64,000 bases of DNA from contig NZ_CANNEZ010000001.1 of assembly GCF_947503795.1 (NCBI RefSeq), positions 1 through 64,000 on the forward strand, written 5' to 3'. A program made the position numbers and the translations under genes. Each line of letters opens with the position of its first letter. The first letter of the stretch is position 1. This DNA is from an uncultured Jannaschia sp. (GTDB lineage Bacteria; Pseudomonadota; Alphaproteobacteria; Rhodobacterales; Rhodobacteraceae). Under the pieces are notes generated by a model, which worked only from the letters and a program-made list of their open reading frames with translations, did not search any database and was not told the origin of the DNA. Below are positions 7,824 to 16,870 of this stretch, in pieces.

Positions 7824-9107
7824 ATGCGACAGATCGCCGATCTCGAACCGACCACTGTGCATGCGCGGATCCGCGTGCTCGTGGTGGATGACAGCGCGTC
7901 GCAGCGTGCGCTTCTGTCGCGCATTCTCGCGGGGCTGGACCTCGACGTCGTGACGGCGCCGGACGCGGGCTGCGCGCTCCACATCCTCATGTCGGACGAG
8001 GCGGCGGAGATCCGCATGATCCTCAGCGATTGGCAGATGCCGGGCATGGACGGCCCCGATCTCTGCCGCGCGGTGCGCGAATTGGCGCGCGACCGCTATG
8101 CCTATTTCATCCTGATGACGTCCGAGACCAATCGCGGCATGAAGGCCCGCGGGCTGGAGGCCGGGGCGGACGATTTCGTGACGCGCCCCGTCGACATGGC
8201 CGAACTGCGCGCGCGCATCACCACCGGTCGGCGCATCCTGCGGATGCAGGAGGAACTGATTGCCCGAAACCGGGAGGTGCGATCGGCGCTCGATGACCTG
8301 CGGGCGCTGCATGACGGAATCCAGCGCGACCTGGCCGAGGCGCGAAAGCTGCAACGCGCGTTCCTTGCGCCACGCCATCATACGGTCGACGGCGCCGAGC
8401 TCAGCCTGCGGCTCGTGACCTCGGGCCAGATCGGCGGCGACCTCGTGGGGCATTTCGCGATCGACGCGACGCGGATCGGGCTGATCTCGATCGACGTCTC
8501 GGGTCACGGCATCGCCTCGGCGCTGCTGACCGGGCGGCTGGCGGGCCTGTTCTCGTGGCGCTCGCGGTGGCGCAACATCGCCTTTCCCGACCCCAACGGG
8601 CCGCCCGCCTCGCCCGAGGTGGTCATGGACACGCTCAACGAGTTCATGCTGCAGGAACTGACCTCGGACATCTATTTCACCGCCGTCCTCGCCTATGTCG
8701 ACCTCCGCACCGGGCGGGTCCGCCTCTGCCAGGCCGGGCATCCCCATCCGCTCATCCGCCGGGCGGGAGGGCATGTCGAGCGCGTCGGCGCGGGCGGGCC
8801 GCCGGTGGGACTGATCCCCGGCGCGACCTTCGAGTGCATCGAGGCGCGGTTGGCGCCGGGTGATTCGTTCCTCGCCTATTCGGACGGACTGACCGAATGC
8901 GTCGATGCCGAGGGCCGGATGCTCGATGAAGAAGGTCTGATGGCGATCCTGGCGGAGATCTCGGGGCCAACCGAAGACGGGGTCGAGCAGGTGACCGACG
9001 GGCTCAACGCCCATGCCGGCGGCGTGGCGTTCGACGACGACATCTCGATGCTGCTCCTGCGCTTCGACGGGGCGGCGGCCGGGGCGGGGACCGGTCTTGC
9101 GGCCTAG
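7824..9107 (+). CDS. Response regulator with PP2C/SpoIIE-type phosphatase output
   Basis: 427 residues. Residues ~15-135 are a receiver domain with acidic pair Asp22/Asp23 and phospho-acceptor Asp69 (LSDWQMPG). A coiled linker at ~140-180 leads to a SpoIIE/PP2C_2 phosphatase domain with GGDLVGH, DVSGHG and SDGLTE, which carry the metal-binding acids. The layout is that of RsbU/HsbR-type switches that dephosphorylate an anti-sigma antagonist or similar protein. No anti-sigma partner is in the window. The divergent Hpt protein is the obvious candidate phosphodonor. Confidence 0.9.
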   Translation: MRQIADLEPTTVHARIRVLVVDDSASQRALLSRILAGLDLDVVTAPDAGCALHILMSDEAAEIRMILSDWQMPGMDGPDLCRAVRELARDRYAYFILMTSETNRGMKARGLEAGADDFVTRPVDMAELRARITTGRRILRMQEELIARNREVRSALDDLRALHDGIQRDLAEARKLQRAFLAPRHHTVDGAELSLRLVTSGQIGGDLVGHFAIDATRIGLISIDVSGHGIASALLTGRLAGLFSWRSRWRNIAFPDPNGPPASPEVVMDTLNEFMLQELTSDIYFTAVLAYVDLRTGRVRLCQAGHPHPLIRRAGGHVERVGAGGPPVGLIPGATFECIEARLAPGDSFLAYSDGLTECVDAEGRMLDEEGLMAILAEISGPTEDGVEQVTDGLNAHAGGVAFDDDISMLLLRFDGAAAGAGTGLAA

Positions 9108-9553
9108 CCCGTCCCGCGCAGGACGTGACGCAGGATCGCGGCGCTTCCGGGGGCAGGCAGCCGCGCCATGGCCGCGCCCGGCGGCATCCATATCGCCCGG
9201 TGCCCCGCTTCGGTGGGCGGCCCGAGCCGCAGGCCCGGTCGGCAGAGATAGACCGCACAGACCTTCTCGGCGTGGATCCGGTATTCCGGCATCCAGTTGA
9301 ACTGTCGAAAAACGCCAACGCGGCGCAGGACGCGGCAGGTGTGGCCCGTCTCCTCCAGCACCTCGCGGGCGAGCGCGGGCAACGCGGCCTCGCCCGGATC
9401 GATGCCGCCGCCGGGCAGTTGAAGGTCGGGGCCGTCTTCGGTTGCCTGTTCGGTCAGCAGGATGCGTCCCGCATCAAGCAGGATCGCGTATGCGCCGGGC
9501 CTGCGGCGATACCGGATGCCGGGGCGGGGCGGCGGGCCGAAGATCGGGATCAT
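9104..9553 (-). CDS. NUDIX hydrolase
   Basis: 149 residues with one NUDIX box: GGGIDPGEAALPALAREVLEETG (written across residues ~48-70) fits GX5EX7REUXEEXGU. The first strand, typical of ADP-ribose or nucleoside-diphosphate hydrolases, is present. The substrate cannot be told. Its 3' end overlaps the end of the receiver-phosphatase gene by four bases on the other strand, and it is a single-gene unit. Confidence 0.85.
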   Translation of the reverse strand: MIPIFGPPPRPGIRYRRRPGAYAILLDAGRILLTEQATEDGPDLQLPGGGIDPGEAALPALAREVLEETGHTCRVLRRVGVFRQFNWMPEYRIHAEKVCAVYLCRPGLRLGPPTEAGHRAIWMPPGAAMARLPAPGSAAILRHVLRGTG

Positions 9554-9715
9554 GCGCCCCTCTAGCCCGCCGCGCGCGCCGCGCCAATCGCCCGCCGCGG
9601 ACCGGCGCCCCGCTGCCCGCCTTGCGCCCGCGCCGTGGTTTCCTATCTAGGGCGCGACCATTGCCGCCCCGCCGCCTGCCATGGCATTCGGGGCCGCGAA
9701 CGGAAGGATTCCGAC

Positions 9716-10735
9716 ATGACCGACGCCACGACCCTTCTCTGGGACGATACCGTGCTGCCGTTCCAGCTCGACGCCAGCGACATCCGCGGCCGCATCGCCC
9801 GTCTCGACGGCGTACTCGAGCGCGTGCTCGAACAGCACGACTATCCGCCCGCCGTCGAATCGCTCGTGGCCGAGATGGCGACGCTGACCGCGCTGATCGG
9901 GCAAACGATCAAGCTGCGCTGGAAGCTGTCGCTGCAGGTCCGCGGTGACGGACCCGCGCGGCTGATCGCGACCGACTACTATGGCCCGACCGAGGACGGC
10001 GCGCCCGCACGCATCCGCGCCTATGCCAGCTACGATCAGGACCGGCAGGCCGAGATGACGCTGGCCGGTGCGACGCCGTTCGAGCTGATCGGGAAGGGGT
10101 ATTTCGCCATCCTGATCGACCAGGGGCCCGACATGGCGCCCTATCAGGGGATCACGCCGATCGCCGGGGGCAGTCTCGCGTCCTGTGCCGAGACCTATTT
10201 CGCGCAATCCGAGCAGATCCCGACGCGCTTCGCGCTGGCCCATGGCCGCTCGACCCTTGCGGGCGGGCCCGAGCAATGGCGTGCCGGGGGCGTGATGCTG
10301 CAGCACATGCCCAAGGCGGGCATGTCCGTCACCGGCGAGGGCGGCACGGGCGAGGGCGGTCTGATGGCCGCATCCGACGTGCTCGATGCCGATGCGGGCG
10401 AGAACTGGAACCGCGTCAACATCCTGCTCGACACGACCGAGGAGCTGGAGCTGATCGGCCCGACGTTGGCCCCGACCGACCTTCTGGTGCGGCTGTTCCA
10501 CGATGAGGGGCCGCGCGTCTTCGATCCGCAGCCGGTGCGCTTCGGATGTTCCTGCTCGGCCGACAAGGTGCGCCAGTCGCTGTCGATCTATTCGGCGCGC
10601 GATATCGGCCACATGACGACCGATGAGGGCATCGTCACCGCCGACTGCCAGTTCTGCGGCGCGCATTACGAGTTCCAGCCCGAGACGCTGGGTTTCGAGG
10701 CGACCGCGTCCGAAGATGCCGATGACGCTCGATGA
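9716..10735 (+). CDS. hslO: Hsp33 redox-regulated chaperone
   Basis: 339 residues from an ATG preceded by GGAAGGA. Hsp33 is a cytosolic holdase switched on by oxidation of four zinc-bound cysteines. The C-terminal switch is visible as CSC around residue 282 and CQFC around residue 317. The N-terminal domain has the usual LTALIGQTIKLRWKLS segment. It overlaps the next gene by 14 bases and heads the series hslO, CoA pyrophosphatase, cca, a gene order common in Rhodobacteraceae. Confidence 0.93.
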   Translation: MTDATTLLWDDTVLPFQLDASDIRGRIARLDGVLERVLEQHDYPPAVESLVAEMATLTALIGQTIKLRWKLSLQVRGDGPARLIATDYYGPTEDGAPARIRAYASYDQDRQAEMTLAGATPFELIGKGYFAILIDQGPDMAPYQGITPIAGGSLASCAETYFAQSEQIPTRFALAHGRSTLAGGPEQWRAGGVMLQHMPKAGMSVTGEGGTGEGGLMAASDVLDADAGENWNRVNILLDTTEELELIGPTLAPTDLLVRLFHDEGPRVFDPQPVRFGCSCSADKVRQSLSIYSARDIGHMTTDEGIVTADCQFCGAHYEFQPETLGFEATASEDADDAR

Positions 10736-11327
10736 CATCGCGGCGGCGCTGGCCCGACCGGCGCCGCCGCGGAGCGCGCAATCCTCGGATTTCGATCTGA
10801 ACCCGGACGTGATCCTGCCGAGCGGACGCGTCTTGCGGGATGCGGCCGTGCTGATCGGCCTGTCGGAGGGGCCGTCGGGCCCGCGTGTCCTGCTGACCAA
10901 GCGATCCTCGCGGCTGCGCCACCATCCGGGGCAGATCGCGTTTCCGGGCGGCAAGCTGGACCCGGGCGAGACGCCCGAGATCGCGGCCCTGCGCGAGGCG
11001 CGCGAGGAAGTCGGCCTGCCCGAGGGGGCCGCGCGCATCCTTGCGCGCCTGCCCTGCCACGAGACGGTGACGGGGTTCGCGGTGACCCCTGTTCTTGCCC
11101 GGATCGCGCCATTCGATCCGGTGCCCGAGCCGGGCGAGGTGGCCGAGATTTTCGACGTGCCCTTGGCACATGTGCTCGACCCCGACCGTTACGTGGTCGA
11201 GAAGCGCCGCTGGCGCGGGGAGTGGCGCCGCTACTACGCCGTGCCCTATGGTCCCTACTACATCTGGGGGGCGACCGCCCGGATCCTGCGTGGACTGGCG
11301 GAGCGGATGGGTGAAGATCGAGGATGA
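10722..11327 (+). CDS. CoA pyrophosphatase-type NUDIX hydrolase
   Basis: 201 residues. The NUDIX box GGKLDPGET...REAREEVGL is at ~75-97, preceded by LTKRSSRLRHHPGQIAFPGG, the UPF0035-type signature of CoA diphosphatases such as NudL. These cut CoA derivatives to 4'-phosphopantetheine and 3',5'-ADP. An ATG six bases upstream (10716) is also possible. It overlaps hslO at its start and cca at its end, so the three are translationally coupled. Confidence 0.85.
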   Translation: MTLDDIAAALARPAPPRSAQSSDFDLNPDVILPSGRVLRDAAVLIGLSEGPSGPRVLLTKRSSRLRHHPGQIAFPGGKLDPGETPEIAALREAREEVGLPEGAARILARLPCHETVTGFAVTPVLARIAPFDPVPEPGEVAEIFDVPLAHVLDPDRYVVEKRRWRGEWRRYYAVPYGPYYIWGATARILRGLAERMGEDRG

Positions 11328-12450
11328 CTGGCTGACCGCCGCGACCACGCAGGTGGTCATGGCGATGTTGGACGACGCGGGCTTCCGCGCGTTGGCGGTG
11401 GGCGGCTGTGTGCGCAACGCGCTTCTGGATGCGCCAGTCTCGGATATCGACATCGCGACCGACGCGCATCCCGAACGGGTGGTGGAGCTCGCCGAAGGTG
11501 CAGGGCTGAAACCGGTCCCGACGGGCATCGCCCACGGCACCGTCACCGTCGTCGCGGATGGCGTCCCGCACGAGATCACGACCTTCCGGCGCGACGTCGA
11601 GACCCATGGTCGCCACGCGACCGTCGCCTTCTCGGACAATGTCGCCGAGGACGCGGCGCGGCGCGATTTCACGATGAACGCGCTCTATGCTGATGCCGCG
11701 GGACACGTGATCGACCCGCTGGGCGGGCTGTCGGACCTACGGGCGCGGCATGTCCGCTTCATCGGAACGCCCGCCGACCGGATCGTCGAGGATTACCTTC
11801 GCATCCTGCGCTTCTTTCGGTTCACGGCCTGGTACGGTGACCCCGCGCTCGGTCTCGATGCGGAGGGTCTGGCCGCCTGCGCCGCGCATGCCGAGGGTCT
11901 GGAGCGGCTGAGTGCCGAACGGATCGGGCACGAGATGCGCCGTCTGCTGGCCGCGCCCGATCCGGCCCCAGCCGTCGCGGCGATGGCGCAGGCGGGCATC
12001 CTCGCAAGGGTTTTGCCGGGGGGAGATGCGACGGCGCTCGCCCCGGCGGTGCATCACGGCGCGTCGGACTGGATCGCGCGACTGGCGGCGCTCGGGGGCG
12101 ATGCGTCGGGCCTGCGTCTCTCGAAGGCGGAGGCGCGGCATCTGGACGAGATCGCGACCGCCGCGCGGGACGGCACGGCACCCTTCGCGCTGGGCGATGC
12201 GCTGGGAGTTCGGGCGGCTGACGCGCTTCGGGTGCGTGCGGCCCTGCTGGGCGCGCCGCTGGATGTGCGCGACCTCGACATGGCGGCGCGGGGGGCGACG
12301 GCGCGGTTCCCCTTGACCGCGAAGGACCTGATGCCGAACCTGTCGGGGCCGGATCTCGGGGTGGCGCTGGCGCGCGGGCGCACGCTCTGGCGGGCAAGCG
12401 AGGGACGTCTCGACCGCGCGGCGCTGAAGGCGCGGCTCCTCGAAGAATAG
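11311..12450 (+). CDS. cca: CCA tRNA nucleotidyltransferase / poly(A) polymerase family
   Basis: 379 residues from a GTG overlapping the upstream stop. Class II nucleotidyltransferase motifs are clear: GGCVRN, DIDIAT with the two catalytic Asp, RRDFTMNAL and the RIVEDYLRILRFFRF neck helix. It adds or repairs the 3' CCA of tRNA. The variable C-terminal domain (~200-379) lacks an HD phosphohydrolase motif. Its position after hslO and a NUDIX gene fits the family's usual neighbourhood. Confidence 0.93.
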   Translation: MKIEDDWLTAATTQVVMAMLDDAGFRALAVGGCVRNALLDAPVSDIDIATDAHPERVVELAEGAGLKPVPTGIAHGTVTVVADGVPHEITTFRRDVETHGRHATVAFSDNVAEDAARRDFTMNALYADAAGHVIDPLGGLSDLRARHVRFIGTPADRIVEDYLRILRFFRFTAWYGDPALGLDAEGLAACAAHAEGLERLSAERIGHEMRRLLAAPDPAPAVAAMAQAGILARVLPGGDATALAPAVHHGASDWIARLAALGGDASGLRLSKAEARHLDEIATAARDGTAPFALGDALGVRAADALRVRAALLGAPLDVRDLDMAARGATARFPLTAKDLMPNLSGPDLGVALARGRTLWRASEGRLDRAALKARLLEE

Positions 12451-12507
12451 GATCTTCGCGCAGTCGGCGCTTGACCGCGGAGCCTCGCGCGGGGCACGGC
12501 GCCGTGG

Positions 12508-13089
12508 ATGATCGATCCGCTCTATCTCTTCGTGTTCTTCGGGCTCTTCACGCCCGGCCCCAACGTCATCCTGCTGACGGCGTCGGGTGCGCGATTCGGG
12601 TTTCGCCCGACGCTGCCGCATGTGCTGGGCGTCGCGTTCGGCGTGGGCGTGACCTCCGCGCTGACGGCGCTGGGCGTGGGGGCGGTGCTTCTGGCGCTGC
12701 CGGGCCTCAAGCTTACCCTGCAGGTCCTAGCGGTGGCGTGGATCCTCTGGATGGCGTGGAAGCTCCTGCGCGCACAGGGCGCAGCGGCGGATGGCCGCGA
12801 CCGGCCCTTCACATTCGTCGAGGCGGTGCTCTTCCAATGGGTGAACCCCAAGATCTGGATCATCGCGTTGGCGGCCGCGTCGGGCTATGCCAGCGACCTG
12901 CCCGCCCATCTCGAGGCGCTCCGGATCGGGAGCGCGTTCAGTGGCATCAACCTGTTCGTCTGCCTGTTCTGGACCTTCGCCGGCACGCTTCTGGCCTACC
13001 TGCTGACGACACCGCTGGCCTGGCGCATCTTCACGAGCGTGATGGCGGCGGCGCTGGCCGTGTCGGGATTGATGGTCTTCGCGGCCTGA
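12508..13089 (+). CDS. LysE/RhtB-family amino-acid exporter
   Basis: 193 residues and about six membrane helices. The N-terminal FTPGPNVILLTASGA segment and the central FQWVNPKIWI match the LysE/RhtB translocator family, which exports amino acids or their analogues across the inner membrane. The substrate is not predictable. It lies 57 bases after cca and 37 before the paired ABC genes, so it may share a transcript with either. Confidence 0.9.
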   Translation: MIDPLYLFVFFGLFTPGPNVILLTASGARFGFRPTLPHVLGVAFGVGVTSALTALGVGAVLLALPGLKLTLQVLAVAWILWMAWKLLRAQGAAADGRDRPFTFVEAVLFQWVNPKIWIIALAAASGYASDLPAHLEALRIGSAFSGINLFVCLFWTFAGTLLAYLLTTPLAWRIFTSVMAAALAVSGLMVFAA

Positions 13090-13126
13090 ACGCCTATATG
13101 GTGCGGGCAGCCCGAAGGCCCAGCCC

Positions 13127-14986
13127 ATGTTCCGCTACTTCGAAAATCTGGTCGATCCCTATGTGGAGCACGACGACGAAGACACGCCGCCGTCCCGGCT
13201 CTGGCCGTTCCTCGCCGTCTATTCGCGCCCCTTCGCGCGCGTCTTCGCGGTCACGGCGCTCTTCTCGGTGATCGTGGCCGCGGTCGAGATCTGGCTGATC
13301 TCCTACATGGGACGGCTGGTCGATCTCTTGTCGGACACGCAGCCCGCCCAGTTCCTTGCCGATCACGGGTGGGAGCTGGCGCTCGTCGCGCTCTTCATCC
13401 TGGCCGTGCGGCCCGCGATTCAAATGATCGACGTTCTGCTTCTCAACAACGCGATCCTGCCCAATTACGGCACGCTGATGCGGTGGCGGGCGCACAAGCA
13501 CGTGCTGCGCCAATCGGTCGGCTGGTTCGAGAACGATTTCGCCGGGCGGATCGCCAACCGGATCATGCAGGCCCCGCCGGCGGCCGGCGAAGCGGTGTTC
13601 CAGGTCTTCGACGCGATCACCTTCGCGCTGGCCTATCTTCTCGGCGCGGCGTTCCTTCTCTGGGGTGCCGATCCGCGGCTCCTGATCCCGTTGGCGGTCT
13701 GGGCGGCGCTCTATGCCGCCCTCGTGCGCTGGACGGTGGCGCGGGTCGGGCCCGCGTCGAAGGCGTCGAGCGACGCGCGATCGATGACCACGGGCCGCGT
13801 CGTGGACGCCTATACCAACATCCATTCGGTCAAGCTCTTCGCCCATGAGGGGCGCGAGCTGGATTACGCGCGCGACGCCATCGAGACGACGCGCCGGACC
13901 TTCGCGGCCGAAATGCGGATCTTCACCGTGATGGACGTGGCGCTCGTGATGCTGAACGGCCTCCTGATCGTCGGCGTCGTCGGCTGGGGCGTGATGCTCT
14001 GGGTTCAGGGCACCGCCAGCGTCGGTGTCGTCGCGGCGGCGACGGCGCTTGTTCTGCGGCTCAACGCGATGACCGGCTGGATCATGTGGGCGCTGACCTC
14101 GTTCTTCCGCTCCCTCGGCGTCGTCGAGGAGGGGATGGAGACCATCGCCCAGCCGATCCGCCTGACCGACGCGCCGGGGGCCGTTCCGCTGAAAGTCGCC
14201 GACGGCGCCATCGCATTCGACGGCGTGACGCATCACTACGGCGGCGCGAAGGGCGGGATCACGGACCTGACCGTGCATGTCGCGCCGGGCGAGAAGGTCG
14301 GCGTGATCGGTCGCTCGGGGGCGGGCAAGTCGACGCTCGTGAAGCTGCTCCTGCGGTTCTACGACCCCGAGCGGGGCCAGATCGCCATCGACGGCCAGGA
14401 CATCACGGCCGTCACGCAGGAAAGCCTTCGCCACGCCATCGGCATGGTGCAGCAGGATTCGTCGCTCCTGCATCGGTCGGTGGCCGAGAACATCCGCTAC
14501 GGGCGCGCCGATGCCACCATGGCCGAGATCGAGGCTGCGGCCGCCAAGGCGCAGGCGCATGACTTCATTCGCGACCTCGAAGACCCCGAGGGGCGCGGCG
14601 GATACGACGCGCAGGTCGGCGAGCGGGGCGTGAAGCTCTCGGGTGGGCAGCGGCAGCGCATCGCGCTGGCCCGCGTCATTCTGAAAGACGCGCCGATCCT
14701 CGTGCTGGACGAGGCGACCAGCGCACTCGACAGCGAGGTCGAGGCCGCGATCCAAGACACGCTCTACGGCATGATGGAGGGCAAGACCGTCATCGCCATC
14801 GCCCACCGCCTGTCGACCATCGCGGCAATGGACCGCATCCTCGTCATCGACGATGGCCGCATCATCGAAGAGGGCACCCATGACGCCCTTCTGGCACGCG
14901 ACGGGCTCTATGCGGCGTTCTGGGCACGGCAGTCGGGCGGCTTCATCGACACCCGTGCCGCCGACGCGACAACGGCGGCGCAATGA
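13127..14986 (+). CDS. ABC half-transporter, exporter type (first of a pair)
   Basis: 619 residues. Six membrane helices (residues ~30-310) are fused to an ATPase domain with Walker A GRSGAGKST, signature LSGGQRQR, Walker B ILVLDEATSALD and an H-loop AIAHRLST. It overlaps the next half-transporter by four bases. The two are close paralogues and probably form a heterodimeric exporter in the inner membrane. Both signature motifs are canonical, so neither site looks degenerate. The substrate is unknown. Confidence 0.92.
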   Translation: MFRYFENLVDPYVEHDDEDTPPSRLWPFLAVYSRPFARVFAVTALFSVIVAAVEIWLISYMGRLVDLLSDTQPAQFLADHGWELALVALFILAVRPAIQMIDVLLLNNAILPNYGTLMRWRAHKHVLRQSVGWFENDFAGRIANRIMQAPPAAGEAVFQVFDAITFALAYLLGAAFLLWGADPRLLIPLAVWAALYAALVRWTVARVGPASKASSDARSMTTGRVVDAYTNIHSVKLFAHEGRELDYARDAIETTRRTFAAEMRIFTVMDVALVMLNGLLIVGVVGWGVMLWVQGTASVGVVAAATALVLRLNAMTGWIMWALTSFFRSLGVVEEGMETIAQPIRLTDAPGAVPLKVADGAIAFDGVTHHYGGAKGGITDLTVHVAPGEKVGVIGRSGAGKSTLVKLLLRFYDPERGQIAIDGQDITAVTQESLRHAIGMVQQDSSLLHRSVAENIRYGRADATMAEIEAAAAKAQAHDFIRDLEDPEGRGGYDAQVGERGVKLSGGQRQRIALARVILKDAPILVLDEATSALDSEVEAAIQDTLYGMMEGKTVIAIAHRLSTIAAMDRILVIDDGRIIEEGTHDALLARDGLYAAFWARQSGGFIDTRAADATTAAQ

Positions 14987-16830
14987 TCGACGCAATGCTC
15001 TCCCGGCTGGGCGACCTGATCGCGCCCTTCGCACGTGCCGACGGGCCGCCGCCGACCGAGCTCTGGCCGTTCTTTCGCTGGTGCCTGTCTGGGGCCTGGG
15101 GCGTCGTGGGCGTGGCCTTCGCCATCTCGGCGCTGGCCGGCGTGACCGAGATTGTGACCGCGTTCCTCCTCGGTGCCGTGATCGACAGCGCGGTGGTCGG
15201 GCCGGAGGGCTATTTCGTACGCAACGCGCTCCTCCTTGCGGGCTTCGTCGCGTTCTACCTCATGCTGCGGCCGGTGATATTCGGCGCCTCGGCGGCGATG
15301 AACGGTCTCGCCGTGTCGCCCTCGGTTTATCCGCTGGTGCAGTCGCGCCTGCATCGCTGGTCGCTGGGCCAGGCCGTGACCTTCTTCGACAACGATTTCG
15401 CGGGCCGGATCGCTACCAAGCAGATGCAGACCGCGCGCGCCGTAACCGAGGTGACGTCCGAGGTCATCAACGTCGTCGCCTTCACGCTGGCCTCGGTGAT
15501 CGGCTCGGCGCTCCTGCTCATCACGATCGACTGGCGCATTGCGCTCGCGCTGACGATCTGGCTCGGCGGCTATGTCGTGATGTTCCGCTACTTCATGCCC
15601 CGCATCCGCAAGCGGTCGAAGGCACGGGCCGGGGCGCGCGCGATGGTCACAGGGCAGGTCGTCGACACCATCACGAACATCAAGACGGTCAAGCTCTTCG
15701 GTCATGCCGACCACGAGGACCGCGCCGCACTCGACGCGATGTCGACATTGCGCGACCGGGCGATCGATTTCGGCCGCATGTCCACCGGCTTCCGCTTCAC
15801 GCTCATGGCGCTGGCGGGGGTGTTGCCCGTGGTCCTGATCGGCGGCGCGATCCTCCTCTGGCGCGCGGGGCAGGCCACGCCGGGCGAGATCGCGACCGCC
15901 GGCGCCATCGCCATCCGACTCAGCCAGATGTCCGGCTGGGTGTCGTTCACGCTGATGGCGATGTACGCCAATATCGGCGAGGTCGAGGACGGGATGAACA
16001 CTCTCACCCCGCGCTGGACCCTGATCGACAAACCGGATGCGCGGGTCTTGGACCGGGTGAACGGAGCCGTCGCGGTGCGCGACGTGACCTTCACCTACGG
16101 GCGCGAAGATGGCGGCCTGCGCGATCTGACGCTGACCTTGCAGCCGGGCGAGAAGCTGGGTGTCGTCGGCGCGTCGGGGGCGGGAAAATCGACGCTCGTG
16201 GCGCTGCTCCTGCGGCTCTACGACCCCGAGGAGGGGGCGATCACCCTGGACGGCCACGATCTGCGCGATGTCACGCAGGACAGCCTGCGCCACCAAATCG
16301 GCATGGTCACGCAGGAGACGGCGATGTTCAATCGCTCGGCCCGCGACAATATCCTCTACGGGCGTCCCGACGCCACCGATGCCGAGGTCGAGGATGCCGC
16401 CCGTCGGGCGGAAGCGCATGACTTCATCACCGGGCTGCGCGACCATAAGGGCAATACCGGCTATGACGCCTTCCTCGGCGAACGGGGCGTCAAGCTTTCG
16501 GGTGGCCAGCGGCAGCGGATCGCCTTGGCCCGCGCCATCCTCAAGGACGCGCCGGTTCTCATCCTCGACGAGGCGACCAGCGCGCTCGACAGCGAGGTGG
16601 AGGCCGCGATCCAGCAAGCGCTCGACCAGGTGATGCGCGACAAGACCGTCATCGCCATCGCGCACCGCCTGTCGACGATCGCCCGGATGGACAGGATCGT
16701 CGTCATGGAGGCGGGCCGCATCGTCGAGACCGGAACCCATGGCGAACTTCTGGCCGCCGAGGGCACCTATGCGAAGTACTGGCGGCGTCAGTCGGGCGGG
16801 TTCATCGGCGTCGAGGATGTCGCGGCCTGA
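14983..16830 (+). CDS. ABC half-transporter, exporter type (second of a pair)
   Basis: 615 residues with the same plan as its upstream neighbour: an N-terminal six-helix domain, then Walker A GASGAGKST, LSGGQRQR, VLILDEATSALD and AIAHRLST. The shared phrases FFDNDFAGRIATK and ENDFAGRIANR show an old tandem duplication. Overlapping start and stop (ATGA) support one transcript and a 1:1 partner. No binding-protein or membrane-fusion gene is present. Confidence 0.92.
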   Translation: MIDAMLSRLGDLIAPFARADGPPPTELWPFFRWCLSGAWGVVGVAFAISALAGVTEIVTAFLLGAVIDSAVVGPEGYFVRNALLLAGFVAFYLMLRPVIFGASAAMNGLAVSPSVYPLVQSRLHRWSLGQAVTFFDNDFAGRIATKQMQTARAVTEVTSEVINVVAFTLASVIGSALLLITIDWRIALALTIWLGGYVVMFRYFMPRIRKRSKARAGARAMVTGQVVDTITNIKTVKLFGHADHEDRAALDAMSTLRDRAIDFGRMSTGFRFTLMALAGVLPVVLIGGAILLWRAGQATPGEIATAGAIAIRLSQMSGWVSFTLMAMYANIGEVEDGMNTLTPRWTLIDKPDARVLDRVNGAVAVRDVTFTYGREDGGLRDLTLTLQPGEKLGVVGASGAGKSTLVALLLRLYDPEEGAITLDGHDLRDVTQDSLRHQIGMVTQETAMFNRSARDNILYGRPDATDAEVEDAARRAEAHDFITGLRDHKGNTGYDAFLGERGVKLSGGQRQRIALARAILKDAPVLILDEATSALDSEVEAAIQQALDQVMRDKTVIAIAHRLSTIARMDRIVVMEAGRIVETGTHGELLAAEGTYAKYWRRQSGGFIGVEDVAA

Positions 16831-16870
16831 CGGGCTGGCCGGGGCGGCGGACCTTCGGTATGGCGCGGCC

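Noticed and set aside
13127-16830. Frameshifted single ABC gene
   Set aside because: Both copies have complete membrane and ATPase domains and a normal ATGA overlap, so they are two genes.
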